DNA of 6,427 nucleotides from JBHIDJ01 sp046760105 (GTDB taxonomy: Bacteria > Pseudomonadota > Gammaproteobacteria > Acidiferrobacterales > SPGG2): the NCBI GenBank assembly GCA_046760105.1, contig JBHIDJ010000165.1, positions 1-6,427 of the forward strand, read 5' to 3'. Positions 5,873-6,427 of the stretch are shown here, in pieces. The notes under the pieces are model-generated. The model had not been told where the DNA came from and made no database searches. It saw nothing but the letters and a program-made list of their open reading frames with translations. Each line of letters starts with the position of its first letter. The first letter of the stretch is position 1. The position numbers were made by a program, and so were the translations under genes.

Positions 5873-5940
5873 TGTTTCCGCGGCGGGTATTTTGTTAGCG
5901 GGCTGCTTCCTTTGTCCGTGGAGAGACGAGCACGATCCTA

Positions 5941-6183
5941 ATGGAATGGGCACTATTAGTTTACGTTCTTAGCACGAGCCACCTGAGGGTCGCCAACGTA
6001 TTTGAAGCACAGAAACGATGCGAACAGGCGGCCTATGCATGGAAGAAACACCTTCCCGTAGATACGTTATGTCTTCCGGTGCACAGGGAAGACCTTCTAG
6101 CGAATGACGTTCCTTCCCGTAATAAGACTAAAGCGGCGCGGTTTATTGCTTATGTCGCAAACGTCGAACGGATCAAATCTTGA
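5941..6183 (+). CDS. small hypothetical protein
   Basis: An 80-residue protein I do not recognise. It begins with a mildly hydrophobic segment (WALLVYVLSTS, 3-13), then a helix-like region with a Cys (C27) in AQKRCEQAAYAWKK and a second Cys at 44 in DTLCLPV. This pattern of a YxxS strand followed by two Cys 15-20 residues apart is common in small uncharacterised proteins and suggests a real gene, not a chance frame. The ATG overlaps the TAA of the repeat copy 3 frame (TAATG), so coupled translation is possible. The nearest purine-rich site (GGAGAG, 5920-5925) is 15 bases away, rather far. Confidence 0.5.
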   Translation: MEWALLVYVLSTSHLRVANVFEAQKRCEQAAYAWKKHLPVDTLCLPVHREDLLANDVPSRNKTKAARFIAYVANVERIKS

Positions 6184-6253
6184 CATTAGACGTTAACTTC
6201 AACTCGTTCACCCACCGCTTCGTTCGGAACAGTTAAACGCCGACGCCGCATAT

Positions 6254-6283
6254 CACCGGTTAGTCCGGAAGGCTAAGCGGGTG
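6254..6283 (+). other. imperfect hairpin before repeat copy 4
   Basis: CACC (6254-6257) can pair with GGTG (6280-6283), and inside it TTAG (6260-6263) pairs with CTAA (6273-6276). CC and GG close a GGAA tetraloop of the GNRA type, with one bulged T. The outer arm runs into the first bases of repeat copy 4. There is no T-run, so it is not a classical terminator. It could be an RNA structure after the 80-residue gene or part of the repeat. Confidence 0.35.
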
Positions 6284-6374
6284 AAAATGAATGAGCATCG
6301 GCGTAGATCCCAATATAATCACGCGAGCGGCAGTTAATAACCGCTTGAGCCGTATACTTAAATCTAGGTATCGC
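6273..6374 (+). repeat. family 1 repeat, copy 4 (long form)
   Basis: The core at 6281-6319 matches copies 2 and 3, and the 3' half to 6374 aligns with 3178-3230. The reading frame starts with GTG here, not ATG, and stops at 6335-6337 after VKMNEHRRRSQYNHASGS; Trp and Phe of the other copies are replaced. A short inverted repeat, AGCGG (6326-6330) and CCGCT (6341-6345), falls in the same region as the longer one of copy 2 but uses different arms. Confidence 0.6.
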
Positions 6375-6394
6375 GGACAGGGCGCTAGTTTCCG

Positions 6395-6427
6395 ATGACC
6401 CCAGCAATCGTGGCGGCAAGAGGAGCC
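6395..6427 (+). CDS. start of a possible YbaK-type aminoacyl-tRNA deacylase (partial)
   Basis: The last 33 bases form an open frame from ATG at 6395: MTPAIVAARGA, cut by the window edge. MTPA followed by a short helix is the typical opening of the YbaK/EbsC family, which clears mischarged Cys-tRNA(Pro). Eleven residues are too few for certainty. The alternative is that AAGAGGAG at 6418-6425 is the ribosome site of a gene starting just beyond the window. Confidence 0.35.
   Translation, partial: MTPAIVAARGA

Noticed and set aside
3098..6283. An integron-like array of small gene cassettes with attC sites
   Set aside because: Small same-strand genes separated by palindromic spacers fit the look, and GTTAAAC at 6232-6238 matches the GTTRRRY core. 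But I found no paired RYYYAAC at a fitting distance, and the TTAG/CTAA hairpin does not match the core pattern. No integrase is present.

Overview
The window reads as a bacterial, probably Gram-negative chromosome segment; a proteobacterium is plausible but the sequence does not settle the taxon. All convincing genes lie on the + strand. The left part (about 100-3000) holds three ordinary, full-length enzyme genes. The right part (about 3000-6400) holds short hypothetical genes separated by dispersed repeats and is lower and more uneven in GC.

Left part: an MBL-fold metallo-hydrolase (122-910), a class II-type histone-deacetylase/acetylpolyamine-amidohydrolase family protein with a likely export signal (1019-2056), and a classical short-chain dehydrogenase/reductase (2187-2966). 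The gaps are about 110-130 bases. The three could be co-transcribed, but nothing ties their substrates together.

Right part: a small membrane protein (3248-3529); a small protein with a HExxH zinc-peptidase-like motif (3595-4056); a single-domain cupin (4158-4529); a stretch that looks like a decayed coding remnant (4535-4746); a 63-residue membrane protein followed by a four-helix membrane protein (5024-5215, 5230-5820); an 80-residue hypothetical protein (5941-6183); and at the right edge the first 11 codons of what may be a YbaK-type aminoacyl-tRNA deacylase.

Two repeat families organise this part. Family 1 has four copies (about 56-102, 3135-3230, 5827-5872, 6273-6374). Each lies just upstream of a gene, and each starts with a readable short frame giving a peptide of the type MKxxxxWxxFQ. 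Family 2 is a pair of direct repeats (2997-3067 and 4054-4110) that brackets the small membrane protein and HExxH genes. The second copy begins exactly at the stop codon of the HExxH gene. I see no transposase, CRISPR array, tRNA, rRNA or convincing integron site. The repeats and their relation to the small genes are the least explained part of the window.
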